Assembly: GCA_944387095.1 (NCBI GenBank) | Contig: CALXDP010000003.1 | Location: forward strand, 1-64,000 | Origin: an uncultured Oscillospiraceae bacterium | GTDB taxonomy: Bacteria; Bacillota; Clostridia; Oscillospirales; Oscillospiraceae | Reading direction: 5' to 3' | DNA length: 64,000 nucleotides | Part shown: positions 27,425-34,109 of the stretch, in pieces | Numbering within the stretch: position 1 is the stretch's first letter | Layout of the letters: each line of letters begins with the position of its first letter | Position numbers and translations under genes: made by a program | The notes under the pieces: generated by a model | Told to the model about the DNA's origin: nothing | Database searches by the model: none | What the model saw: only the letters and a program-made list of their open reading frames with translations

Positions 27425-28813
27425 TTGCACAATCGGTATGATAAGATTTTCCCCCTCACCCTTCTCCTGTCTGCCGCCCTGGCCCTTCTTGGCCTGCTGC
27501 TGGATACCCCGGGAAACATTCTGCCTGGGCTATACAGAATCATCATGATGCAGGATCTGCTGATCACCGACTATGTGTACATCGCCGGGCCGGGGGCCGC
27601 GCTGATCAACGCCGCCGCCGTCACCATCATCACCGTCTGCCTCATCAAATTTACCCGCAACCATTTCAACGGGTTTTCCCTGGTGGAGATCGGGCTGATG
27701 GCCGGCTTCTCCCTGTTCGGGAAAAACTTTGTCAACATCTGGCCCATCATTTTCGGAACCTGGCTATATGCCCGCTATCAAAAAGAACCCTTTTCCAAGC
27801 ACGTCACGGTGGCTCTGCTGGCCACTTCTCTGGCCCCGCTGGTCAGCTACATGGGCCTGGGAAGCATCCACAAGAGCATCCCGCTTGGCATTTTCTCCGG
27901 CATTGTGGTGGGTTTTCTCCTGCCCTCTCTGTCCACCTATACCTATAAGGTGCAAAACGGCATGAATCTCTACAACATGGGGTTTGCCTGCGGCCTGCTG
28001 GCCATGATGATCGTCCCCATCCTCACCGCCTTTGGGGACGCGCCGGACTCCGCCCTCTATTGGGCCCAGGGCTACAATCTCCCCTTCGGGCTGGCCATTG
28101 GCGGGCTGTGCCTGGTGCTGATCGCGCTGGGACTCACCGCCACCGGAACCCCAGCCTGGGCCGTCTGGGCCGGCTACCGCCGGCTGCTGCACACCACGGG
28201 CCGCTCTCCCAGTGACTACCTGCGCATGTTCGGCCCGGGCCCGGTGCTGGTCAATACCGGCATCAACGGCATCGCCGGCATTCTCTATATTCTCATCGTG
28301 GGGGGGAGCCTCAACGGCCCAACCCTAGGCGGCATTTTCACCATCATGGGCTTTTCCGCCTTTGGCAAACATCTGTGCAACATTGTCCCCGTGATGGTTG
28401 GCGTCGCCCTGGGCGCCTACGGTATGCATCAGACACCGGACTACCCCGCCCTCCAGCTGGCAGGGCTATTCGGCACCACCCTGGCCCCCATTGCCGGACA
28501 CTTTGGATGGCCCTACGGCATCCTGGCCGGCTTTATCCACTCGGCCCTGGTCTTGCAGACAGGCGGACCTGTGGCTGGGTTGAACTTGTATAACAACGGC
28601 TTTTCCGGCGGTCTGATCGCCATGGTGTTTTACCCCATCGTCACCGCCATTGGCAAGCACCGCCGCCCCTCGATCCAAGACGAGGAGTACTATGACCTGT
28701 TCTCCGAGGACACCCCAATCAATCCTCCCCTTCAGCCCACCGACCAAGCGGAGGACGACATGCAAGAGAAAGAGCCCACCAGCCCCCAGGGCACCACGGT
28801 GGATCAGGACTGA
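27425..28813 (+). CDS. DUF1576 polytopic membrane protein with internal duplication
   Basis: 462 aa, at least ten hydrophobic segments, with a charged cytosolic tail of about 55 residues. Two repeat units are obvious: GFSLFGKNFVNIWPIIFG matches GFSAFGKHLCNIVPVMVG, and NGMNLYNMGFACGLLAMMI matches AGLNLYNNGFSGGLIAMVF. It belongs to the uncharacterised DUF1576 family; a transporter-like fold is inferred from the duplication. The chosen start is TTG 27425 because AAAGGAG lies 7 nt upstream; ATG 27377 lacks a ribosome-binding site. It is a single-gene unit, so context gives no substrate. Confidence 0.82.
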   Translation: MHNRYDKIFPLTLLLSAALALLGLLLDTPGNILPGLYRIIMMQDLLITDYVYIAGPGAALINAAAVTIITVCLIKFTRNHFNGFSLVEIGLMAGFSLFGKNFVNIWPIIFGTWLYARYQKEPFSKHVTVALLATSLAPLVSYMGLGSIHKSIPLGIFSGIVVGFLLPSLSTYTYKVQNGMNLYNMGFACGLLAMMIVPILTAFGDAPDSALYWAQGYNLPFGLAIGGLCLVLIALGLTATGTPAWAVWAGYRRLLHTTGRSPSDYLRMFGPGPVLVNTGINGIAGILYILIVGGSLNGPTLGGIFTIMGFSAFGKHLCNIVPVMVGVALGAYGMHQTPDYPALQLAGLFGTTLAPIAGHFGWPYGILAGFIHSALVLQTGGPVAGLNLYNNGFSGGLIAMVFYPIVTAIGKHRRPSIQDEEYYDLFSEDTPINPPLQPTDQAEDDMQEKEPTSPQGTTVDQD

Positions 28814-28872
28814 GCGGATTGCCGCAGCCGGCTCCGCTTCTCCCCACAAACGGCACTCTCATATCTGTAAAA

Positions 28873-28911
28873 ACAGCCAGCCTGCCGGAACGGTTCCAGC
28901 AGGCTGGCTGT
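28873..28911 (-). terminator. Bidirectional terminator between DUF1576 gene and hxlR
   Basis: 13-bp perfect stem ACAGCCAGCCTGC (28873-28885) / GCAGGCTGGCTGT (28899-28911). The minus-strand exit continues TTTTAC, so it best terminates hxlR; the plus-strand exit is CCCTTGTC. Confidence 0.85.
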
Positions 28912-28917
28912 CCCTTG

Positions 28918-29250
28918 TCAGAGTTTGCTCTTGGCCTGGTATGCCTCTCCCCAATTCCACATCGCGTCCAGGATGGGCTTCAGGCTCTTTCCCAGCTCGG
29001 TCAGTGTATATTCCACCCGGGGCGGCACCTCCGGGTACACCGTGCGGGTGAGCAGGCCGCTGGCCTCCATCTCCCGCAGCTGGGCGGTAAGCACCTTTTG
29101 GCTCACGCTCCCAATGGATCTTTTCAGCTCGCCAAACCGCTTTGTCCCCGGCATGAGGTCTCTCAAAATCAGCACCTTCCACTTGTCGCTGATCAGCGTC
29201 AGGGTGGTCTCCACCGGGCAGGCGGGGAGTTCTTTTGCCGTGACCGCCAT
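28918..29250 (-). CDS. HxlR-family transcriptional regulator
   Basis: 110 aa winged helix-turn-helix of the HxlR type: CPVETTLTLISDKWKVLILR, GTKRFGELKRSIGSVSQKVL, TAQLREMEASGLLTRTVYPE and VEYTLTELGKSL. A single Cys at position 11 just before the first helix matches the redox-sensing Cys of YodB/HypR-like members, which respond to disulfide or electrophile stress. ATG 29250 follows GGGAGGAGGAG. Divergent from a SnoaL-like gene with operator-like sequences between, so it most likely controls the 29535-30842 genes and possibly the downstream ADP-ribosylation operon. Confidence 0.9.
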   Translation of the reverse strand: MAVTAKELPACPVETTLTLISDKWKVLILRDLMPGTKRFGELKRSIGSVSQKVLTAQLREMEASGLLTRTVYPEVPPRVEYTLTELGKSLKPILDAMWNWGEAYQAKSKL

Positions 29251-29299
29251 TGAGCTCCTCCTCCCAATCTTATAGTTTCTATTTGGGTTGTATGCCTTA

Positions 29300-29329
29300 A
29301 TATTACTGTATTCCCCGTACAGCTGTCAA
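29300..29329 (-). promoter_or_regulatory. hxlR promoter with palindrome in the spacer
   Basis: Minus strand perfect -35 TTGACA (29324-29329), 18-bp spacer, TAATAT (29300-29305). The spacer contains CTGTA-N7-TACAG (29306-29322), a candidate autoregulatory site. Confidence 0.75.
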
Positions 29330-29396
29330 GAACCCAAAAAATTTTTTCAGGGACCCGAAATCCTCCAAGGCCCTGAAACCGCACAATCGTTTCCTC

Positions 29397-29421
29397 CCGG
29401 TAACCGTCCAATAGTTACCGG
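29397..29421. promoter_or_regulatory. Operator-like inverted repeat CCGGTAAC-N9-GTTACCGG
   Basis: Perfect 8-bp arms at 29397-29404 and 29414-29421, between hxlR and the SnoaL gene. One CCGGTAAC half-site recurs at 30329-30336 in front of the PPOx gene. Confidence 0.65.
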
Positions 29422-29440
29422 AACGTGGCCATAGCACAAA

Positions 29441-29480
29441 ATTGTGCGTACTTTTCAGGGGACTTTGCCGGGTGTATGAT
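29441..29480 (+). promoter_or_regulatory. Promoter of the tandem SnoaL gene with shared 17-bp box
   Basis: The box ATTGTGCGTACTTTTCA (29441-29457) ends in the -35 TTTTCA; after 17 bp comes -10 TATGAT (29475-29480). The same box and geometry occur at 30348-30387. Confidence 0.75.
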
Positions 29481-29534
29481 GCAGACACAAGGACGGGCAA
29501 CCCCCACCGAAACACTTCCAAGGAGGAGACAATC

Positions 29535-30308
29535 ATGGACAACACACAGAAAGCCCTGGAGCTCATCCACACCTTTGCCACCGGCGATACCGAGAAGGCC
29601 AAGAACCTGCTGGCCGAGGGCTACATCCAGCACAACCTGGCCTACGGCACCGGACGGGACGCCTTTCTGGGGTCGGTGGAGTATCTGGCCGCCGCCCCGG
29701 TGAAGACCACGGTAAACAACATCCGGGCCTTCGCTGACGGCGACAAGGTTTTCCTGCACACGGTGTACAACTTCGCCGGGGCCGGGGAGCAGGTGGCCTT
29801 CGACATCTTCCGCTTTGACGGGGACGGCCGAATCGCCGAGCACTGGGACAACCTGGCAGCTGTGGCTGCCCCCAACCCCTCCGGCCGCACCCAGACCGAC
29901 GGCGCCCTGGAGGTTTCCGACCTGGACAAGACCGGGGAAAACAAGGCGCTGGTCCGGAGCTTTGTAGAGGATGTGCTGATGGGCCGCAACCCGGACGCCC
30001 TGACCTTCTACTTTGACGGCAACCGCTACATCCAGCATAACACCGGCATCGCCGACGGGTTGGACGGCCTGGGCTCAGCCCTGGCCGCCATGGCCGAGCA
30101 GGGCGTCCAGATGATCTATACGGAAATCCACATGGTGCTGGGACAGGGCAACTTCGTCCTGGCGGCCAGCGAGGGCACGCTGGGCGGCGTCCCTGTCACC
30201 TACTATGACCTGTTCCGGGCGGAAAACGGCAAGATCGCCGAGCACTGGGACGTGATCGAGAATCTGGCCGACCAATCCACCTGGCAGAACCAAAACGGAA
30301 AGTTCTGA
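29535..30308 (+). CDS. Tandem SnoaL-like (NTF2-fold) protein
   Basis: 257 aa made of two NTF2/SnoaL-like units. Repeat landmarks are YIQHNLAYGTGRDAFLGSVE and DGDGRIAEHWDNL in the first half, and YIQHNTGIADGLDGLGSALA and ENGKIAEHWDVIENL in the second. Family members are small-molecule-binding or isomerase-like proteins. The conserved HN and EHWD residues face the cavity in relatives. The start is ATG 29535, with AGGAGGAG upstream; the longer ORF crosses the promoter. Divergent from hxlR and probably the direct HxlR target. The substrate is unknown. Confidence 0.85.
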   Translation: MDNTQKALELIHTFATGDTEKAKNLLAEGYIQHNLAYGTGRDAFLGSVEYLAAAPVKTTVNNIRAFADGDKVFLHTVYNFAGAGEQVAFDIFRFDGDGRIAEHWDNLAAVAAPNPSGRTQTDGALEVSDLDKTGENKALVRSFVEDVLMGRNPDALTFYFDGNRYIQHNTGIADGLDGLGSALAAMAEQGVQMIYTEIHMVLGQGNFVLAASEGTLGGVPVTYYDLFRAENGKIAEHWDVIENLADQSTWQNQNGKF

Positions 30309-30328
30309 AGAACGGCCACGGTCACCCG

Positions 30329-30387
30329 CCGGTAACTATGCCACATTATTGTGCGTACTTTTCAAACACCAGCCACCGCGCTACAAT
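30329..30387 (+). promoter_or_regulatory. Promoter of the PPOx gene with HxlR-type box
   Basis: Half-site CCGGTAAC (30329-30336), box ATTGTGCGTACTTTTCA (30348-30364) ending in -35 TTTTCA, 17-bp spacer, -10 TACAAT (30382-30387). Identical 17-base box to the SnoaL promoter about 0.9 kb upstream. Confidence 0.78.
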
Positions 30388-30440
30388 AAGAATAACGAAA
30401 GAAAACCACCCTTGCGAAAACAAATTGGAGGTACCTCACC

Positions 30441-30842
30441 ATGAACGAAGTCGTGAAATTCTTAAACGAGAACCCTGTTCAGTACCTGGCCACCGTGGGC
30501 CGGGACGGCAGGGCCAAGTGCCGCCCCTTTATGTTTGCCGGCGAGATGGACGGCAAGCTGTGGTTCTGCACCAACAACACCAAGGATGTTTACAAGGACA
30601 TGCAGGCCAACCCCAACATCGAGATCTCCGTGTCCAGTCCTACCTACGCCTGGATCCGCCTGAACGGCAAAGCGGTGTTTGAGAACAACCACGCCGTCAA
30701 GGAGATGTGCCTCCAGAACCCCATCGTCAAGAGCCAGTACCAGACCGCCGGCAACCCCATCTTCGAGGTGTTCCATCTGGCCGGCGCCCGGGCGGTGATC
30801 GCCGACTTCTCCGGCAACCCGCCCCGGGAGTACACCCTGTAA
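30441..30842 (+). CDS. Pyridoxamine 5'-phosphate oxidase family (FMN-binding split barrel) protein
   Basis: 133 aa. MNEVVKFLNENPVQYLATVG, CRPFMFAGEMDGKLWFCTNN and IEISVSSPTYAWIRLNG follow the strand order of PPOx-like split barrels that bind FMN or F420. It lacks the C-terminal PNPOx dimerisation segment, so vitamin B6 oxidation is unlikely; a flavin reductase or detoxification role is more usual. It has its own promoter with the shared box, so it belongs to the same regulon as the SnoaL gene. A 78-nt gap separates it from the ferredoxin fusion gene. Confidence 0.85.
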   Translation: MNEVVKFLNENPVQYLATVGRDGRAKCRPFMFAGEMDGKLWFCTNNTKDVYKDMQANPNIEISVSSPTYAWIRLNGKAVFENNHAVKEMCLQNPIVKSQYQTAGNPIFEVFHLAGARAVIADFSGNPPREYTL

Positions 30843-30920
30843 GCGAAACCTGCGGGAAGTCCCCCAGGCCGATCCCGGCCCGGGGACTTCCCGCCATTGC
30901 AAGCGAGGGGGCCAAACGCC

Positions 30921-31544
30921 ATGACCACACAGGAAATTCTGGATATTTTACAGCGGGACATCCACTCCGCCGTCTTTGCCACCGTGGACGACCAGTGCCT
31001 GCCTCAGACCTGCGTCATCGACCTGATGCTCTCCGACGGAGAAGGGCTCTACTTCCTCACCGCCCGGGGCAAGTCCTTCTACCACCGGCTCATGGTCCGG
31101 CCCTATGTGGCCATCTCCGGCAGGAAGGGGGAGGACACCCTCTCCTCCGTGGCCATCTCGGTGCAGGGGGCAGTGCGGAGTATCGGGAAGGAACGGCTGG
31201 AGGAGATCTTCAAGAAAAACCCCTACATGGCCAAAATCTACCCCACGGAGCAGAGCCGGGACGCCCTGGAGGTGTTCCAACTCTACCGGGGAAAAGGGGA
31301 GTACTTCGACCTGTCCCAACAGCCCCCCTTCCGCCAGACCTTCTCCTTTGGCGGGGAGACCTTCCACCAGACCGGATATCGCATCAACCCGGACAAGTGC
31401 ATCGGCTGCCAGGGGTGCCGCAGCGTGTGCCCCTCCGGCTGCATCAGCAGCACCATCCCCCGGGTCATCGACCCGTCCCACTGCCTCCACTGCGGCAACT
31501 GCTTCCGCATCTGCCCGGTGAAGGCGGTGGAGAAGCTGGACTGA
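30921..31544 (+). CDS. PPOx-like domain fused to a 2[4Fe-4S] ferredoxin
   Basis: 207 aa. Residues 1 to about 135 form a PPOx-type split barrel (DIHSAVFATVDDQCLPQTCV; GLYFLTARGKSFYHRLM). Residues 155-200 form a bacterial ferredoxin with two full cysteine sets: C160-x2-C163-x2-C166-x3-C170 and C188-x2-C191-x2-C194-x3-C198. This predicts a flavoprotein with a built-in two-cluster electron entry, suited to a strict anaerobe. ATG 30921 has GAGGGGG upstream. It is the first gene of a tight run with the macrodomain hydrolase (12-nt gap) and SirTM. Confidence 0.88.
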   Translation: MTTQEILDILQRDIHSAVFATVDDQCLPQTCVIDLMLSDGEGLYFLTARGKSFYHRLMVRPYVAISGRKGEDTLSSVAISVQGAVRSIGKERLEEIFKKNPYMAKIYPTEQSRDALEVFQLYRGKGEYFDLSQQPPFRQTFSFGGETFHQTGYRINPDKCIGCQGCRSVCPSGCISSTIPRVIDPSHCLHCGNCFRICPVKAVEKLD

Positions 31545-31556
31545 GGAGAGATTTTC

Positions 31557-32369
31557 ATGGACCGTCTGGAACAGCTGCTGTACCTCAACGAGAAGCTGTT
31601 GGCGGACTTGCCCCAGTACGCCGGGCAGGCCGCCGCCTTTCCCCGGGAGGAGCGGGGCCAGCGCCAGCTGCTGCGCGCCCTGATGAACCTCCGCCCGCCC
31701 CTGCCCCTGGACCGGGAGTTCCTAGCGGTGCAGGATGCACTGCTGGGCGCGGAGCGGGAGGAGCGGGGCGTGGTGGACGCCCAGGCTCTGCCCGTGACCG
31801 CCGCCGATCCCCGCCTGGCCATCTGGCAGGGGGATATCACCACCTTGCAGGCGGACGCCATCGTCAACGCCGCCAACTCCGCCCTGCTGGGCTGTTTTGT
31901 CCCCTGCCACGGCTGCATTGACAATGCCATCCACTCGGCGGCGGGGCTCCAGCTTCGGGAGGAATGCCACCGGCTCATAGAGGCTCAGGGCCATCCGGAG
32001 CCCAACGGCCAGGCCAAACTCACCCTGGGCTACAACCTCCCCGCCCGGCATGTGCTCCACACCGTGGGGCCCATCGTCCGCGGCCGGGTGACCGGGCAGA
32101 ACCGGGCCGACTTGGCCTCCTGCTACCGCGCCTGTCTGGAGCTGGCGGCGGAGCATGGACTTGCCAGCGTGGTCTTCTGCTGCATCTCCACCGGGGAGTT
32201 CCATTTCCCGAACCAGGAGGCGGCAAAAATCGCCGTGGAAACGGTTGCCGCCTTCCTCCGGCAAAGCACATCCATTGAGAAGGTGATCTTTAATGTGTTC
32301 AAGGATCTTGACGCCGCCCTCTACCGGGCCATCCTCGGACCGGATCGAAGCACTGAGGCGGGCGCTTAA
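31557..32369 (+). CDS. Zinc-dependent macrodomain protein-ADP-ribose hydrolase (Zn-Macro)
   Basis: 270 aa. A helical N-terminal extension (about 1-75) precedes a macrodomain with IWQGDITTLQADAIVNAANS and the Zn-Macro signature GCFVPCHGCIDNAIHSAAG (Cys117, His118, Cys120 zone), then GYNLPARHVLHTVGPI and CCISTGEFHFPNQEAA. This class removes ADP-ribose added to target proteins by its neighbour SirTM. ATG 31557 follows GAGGAG. It overlaps the SirTM gene by 77 nt, indicating coupled synthesis of writer and eraser. The usual third partners, GcvH-L and LplA2, are not in the window. Confidence 0.94.
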   Translation: MDRLEQLLYLNEKLLADLPQYAGQAAAFPREERGQRQLLRALMNLRPPLPLDREFLAVQDALLGAEREERGVVDAQALPVTAADPRLAIWQGDITTLQADAIVNAANSALLGCFVPCHGCIDNAIHSAAGLQLREECHRLIEAQGHPEPNGQAKLTLGYNLPARHVLHTVGPIVRGRVTGQNRADLASCYRACLELAAEHGLASVVFCCISTGEFHFPNQEAAKIAVETVAAFLRQSTSIEKVIFNVFKDLDAALYRAILGPDRSTEAGA

Positions 32370-33210
32370 AAAAGCCGGCGCCATCCTCATTGGCGCGGGG
32401 GCCGGCCTGTCCGCATCCGCCGGCTTTGTTTATAGCGGGGAGCGGTTTCATCGCTATTTTGCTGATTTTGAGGCAAAATACGGTTTCCATGATATGTATT
32501 CCGGAGGATTTTACCTGTTCCCAACCCTGGAGGAGCAATGGGCTTATTGGAGCCGGTTTATCTATCTCAACCGCTACTGTAACCCGCCCAAACCTGTACA
32601 CGCTGCTTTGCTGGATGCGGTAAAAGATCAGGACTATTTCGTCCTCACCACCAATGTGGATCACTGCTTTCAAAAGGCGGGCTTTGACAGACGCCGCCTG
32701 TTTTACACCCAGGGGGATTATGGCCTGTGGCAGTGTTCCAGGCCCTGCCACGATAAAACCTATGAGAATGAAGCGATTGTCCGTGAGATGGTAAAGGCCC
32801 AGGGCTTTCGCGTTACGGAGGAAGGGCTGGAATTTCCGATTGGCTCCGCCCCCAAAATGGACATTCCCACTGAGCTGGTTCCCCATTGCCCAAAATGCGG
32901 TGCACCGATGTCGATGAACCTGCGGGCCGATAATACCTTTGTGCAAGATGCGGGCTGGTACGCCGCCGCGGGGCGCTATGACGATTTTGTCCGCCGCCAT
33001 GATGGCACGCCCATTCTCTATTTGGAACTGGGCGTCGGCCTGAACACCCCGGGGATCATCAAGTTCCCATTCTGGCAGATGACCGCCCGGAACCCGGAGG
33101 CAGCCTACGCCTGCGTCAACTTTGGGGAAGCCTATGCGCCCAGGGAGATTGCGGACCGCTCCATCTGCATCCGGGAGGACATCGGCGCGGTGTTGGAAAA
33201 GTTGAGATAG
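32293..33210 (+). CDS. Class M sirtuin protein ADP-ribosyltransferase (SirTM)
   Basis: 305 aa. NAD-binding Rossmann core with GAGAGLSASAGFVYSGERF (34-52) and the class M landmarks KYGFHDMYSGGFY, TTNVDHCFQKAGF (Asn121) and FYTQGDYGLWQC. The canonical deacetylase His is replaced by Gln140. Asn and Gln at these places support ADP-ribosylation rather than deacylation, as known for SirTM. A Cys4 zinc site is formed by Cys148/Cys152 and Cys199/Cys202. ATG 32293 has AAGGTG 8 nt upstream and lies inside the macrodomain gene. The target here is unknown: the classical target, lipoylated GcvH-L, is not encoded nearby. Confidence 0.94.
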   Translation: MCSRILTPPSTGPSSDRIEALRRALKKAGAILIGAGAGLSASAGFVYSGERFHRYFADFEAKYGFHDMYSGGFYLFPTLEEQWAYWSRFIYLNRYCNPPKPVHAALLDAVKDQDYFVLTTNVDHCFQKAGFDRRRLFYTQGDYGLWQCSRPCHDKTYENEAIVREMVKAQGFRVTEEGLEFPIGSAPKMDIPTELVPHCPKCGAPMSMNLRADNTFVQDAGWYAAAGRYDDFVRRHDGTPILYLELGVGLNTPGIIKFPFWQMTARNPEAAYACVNFGEAYAPREIADRSICIREDIGAVLEKLR

Positions 33211-33217
33211 GTAAAAC

Positions 33218-33252
33218 ACAGCGGCCGGCCCCGTCCCGGGGCCGGCCGCTGT
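33218..33252 (+). terminator. Terminator-like hairpin after SirTM
   Basis: 15-16-bp perfect GC-rich stem CAGCGGCCGGCCCCG (33219-33233) / CGGGGCCGGCCGCTG (33237-33251) with loop TCC. The following bases are CCGCATTTCGATCTTTTTGC, only moderately T-rich. The opposing XRE gene ends 50 nt away, so it may act in both directions. Confidence 0.8.
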
Positions 33253-33303
33253 CCGCATTTCGATCTTTTTGCACTCTTCCCCCAGAGTCCTCTGGGGCAG
33301 GGC

Positions 33304-33948
33304 TCACGCGCTCCTCCCCCGCCGAACCTGCCGAAGCACCACCGCCGTGCAAATGGCAATATACACCAGCCAAAACAGGACATAGAGCAGAACTGCCATA
33401 CCGGTTCCGCTGTGCAAGGCAAGCAGCGGATAGGGCGCCGCTCCGGTGTCCAGCAGCACATTGTAGCACACCGACAGGGGCAGAAAGACCAGCAGCCAGA
33501 TATTCACCGTCCAGAAGTTCCGCTTTGCCCGGGGTTTGGAGTCTGGGGCGGATTCCACCATGCCGACGCCGAATACCATGCACCCCAGGGCCAGGAAAAC
33601 GCCCCCAATGATGAGCGCTCCCGCCTCCTGCTCCTCATACCACACGGCGCAGCTCACCAGCACCCCGATAAAGTTCAAAACGGTGGCCACAATGGTGAAA
33701 ATGCGCCCGTCCGGCTTTTTCTCCTTTGGGCCGGCGGCGGGCGGGACAGGCTCAATGCCCTTGAGTAGGTAGTCGGTGGTCACCTCAAAATAGTCGCTGA
33801 GCAGGATGATTTTATCCATGTCCGGCATACTCTGCTCGCTCTCCCACTTGCTCACCGCCTGGCGGGACACCCCCACCCGGTCGGCCAGTTCCTCCTGGGA
33901 GATCCCTTTCTGTTTTCTCAACTGCTGAATCCGGTCCGCCAACGTCAT
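33304..33948 (-). CDS. XRE-type regulator with C-terminal membrane domain
   Basis: 214 aa. An N-terminal helix-turn-helix (RIQQLRKQKGISQEELADRV; GVSRQAVSKWESEQSMPDMD) is followed by a linker and four predicted membrane helices (about 82-104, 109-130, 147-168, 180-205). This is the common Firmicutes layout of a membrane-tethered repressor that senses an envelope signal. Its upstream region carries five alternating GGTTG/CAACC half-sites (33999-34046), fitting autoregulation. No downstream partner on the same strand, so its other targets are elsewhere. Confidence 0.88.
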   Translation of the reverse strand: MTLADRIQQLRKQKGISQEELADRVGVSRQAVSKWESEQSMPDMDKIILLSDYFEVTTDYLLKGIEPVPPAAGPKEKKPDGRIFTIVATVLNFIGVLVSCAVWYEEQEAGALIIGGVFLALGCMVFGVGMVESAPDSKPRAKRNFWTVNIWLLVFLPLSVCYNVLLDTGAAPYPLLALHSGTGMAVLLYVLFWLVYIAICTAVVLRQVRRGRSA

Positions 33949-33996
33949 GACCGCTCGCTCCTTTCCTTTCTGGATGGAACCAGCATACCAGAAGCG

Positions 33997-34046
33997 CCGG
34001 TTGCCATACCACCAACCGGGACTGGAAGGTTGTCAACCGGCGGTTG
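33997..34046. promoter_or_regulatory. Alternating GGTTG/CAACC operator cluster upstream of the membrane XRE gene
   Basis: Perfect CCGGTTG-N9-CAACCGG (33997-34019), then GGTTG-T-CAACC (34028-34038) overlapping CAACCG-G-CGGTTG (34034-34046). On the minus strand a perfect TTGACA is embedded in the second group, so a bound regulator would cover the -35. Confidence 0.72.
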
Positions 34047-34064
34047 CAGGACAAGTTTTCTCCC

Positions 34065-34098
34065 AAAAACAGCCCTATCCGCACACGGATAGGGCTGT
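34065..34098 (-). terminator. ftsZ terminator
   Basis: Minus strand ACAGCCCTATCCG-TGTG-CGGATAGGGCTGT followed by TTTTGGG; 13-bp perfect stem. Confidence 0.95.
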
Positions 34099-34109
34099 TC
34101 CAGCTTTTC

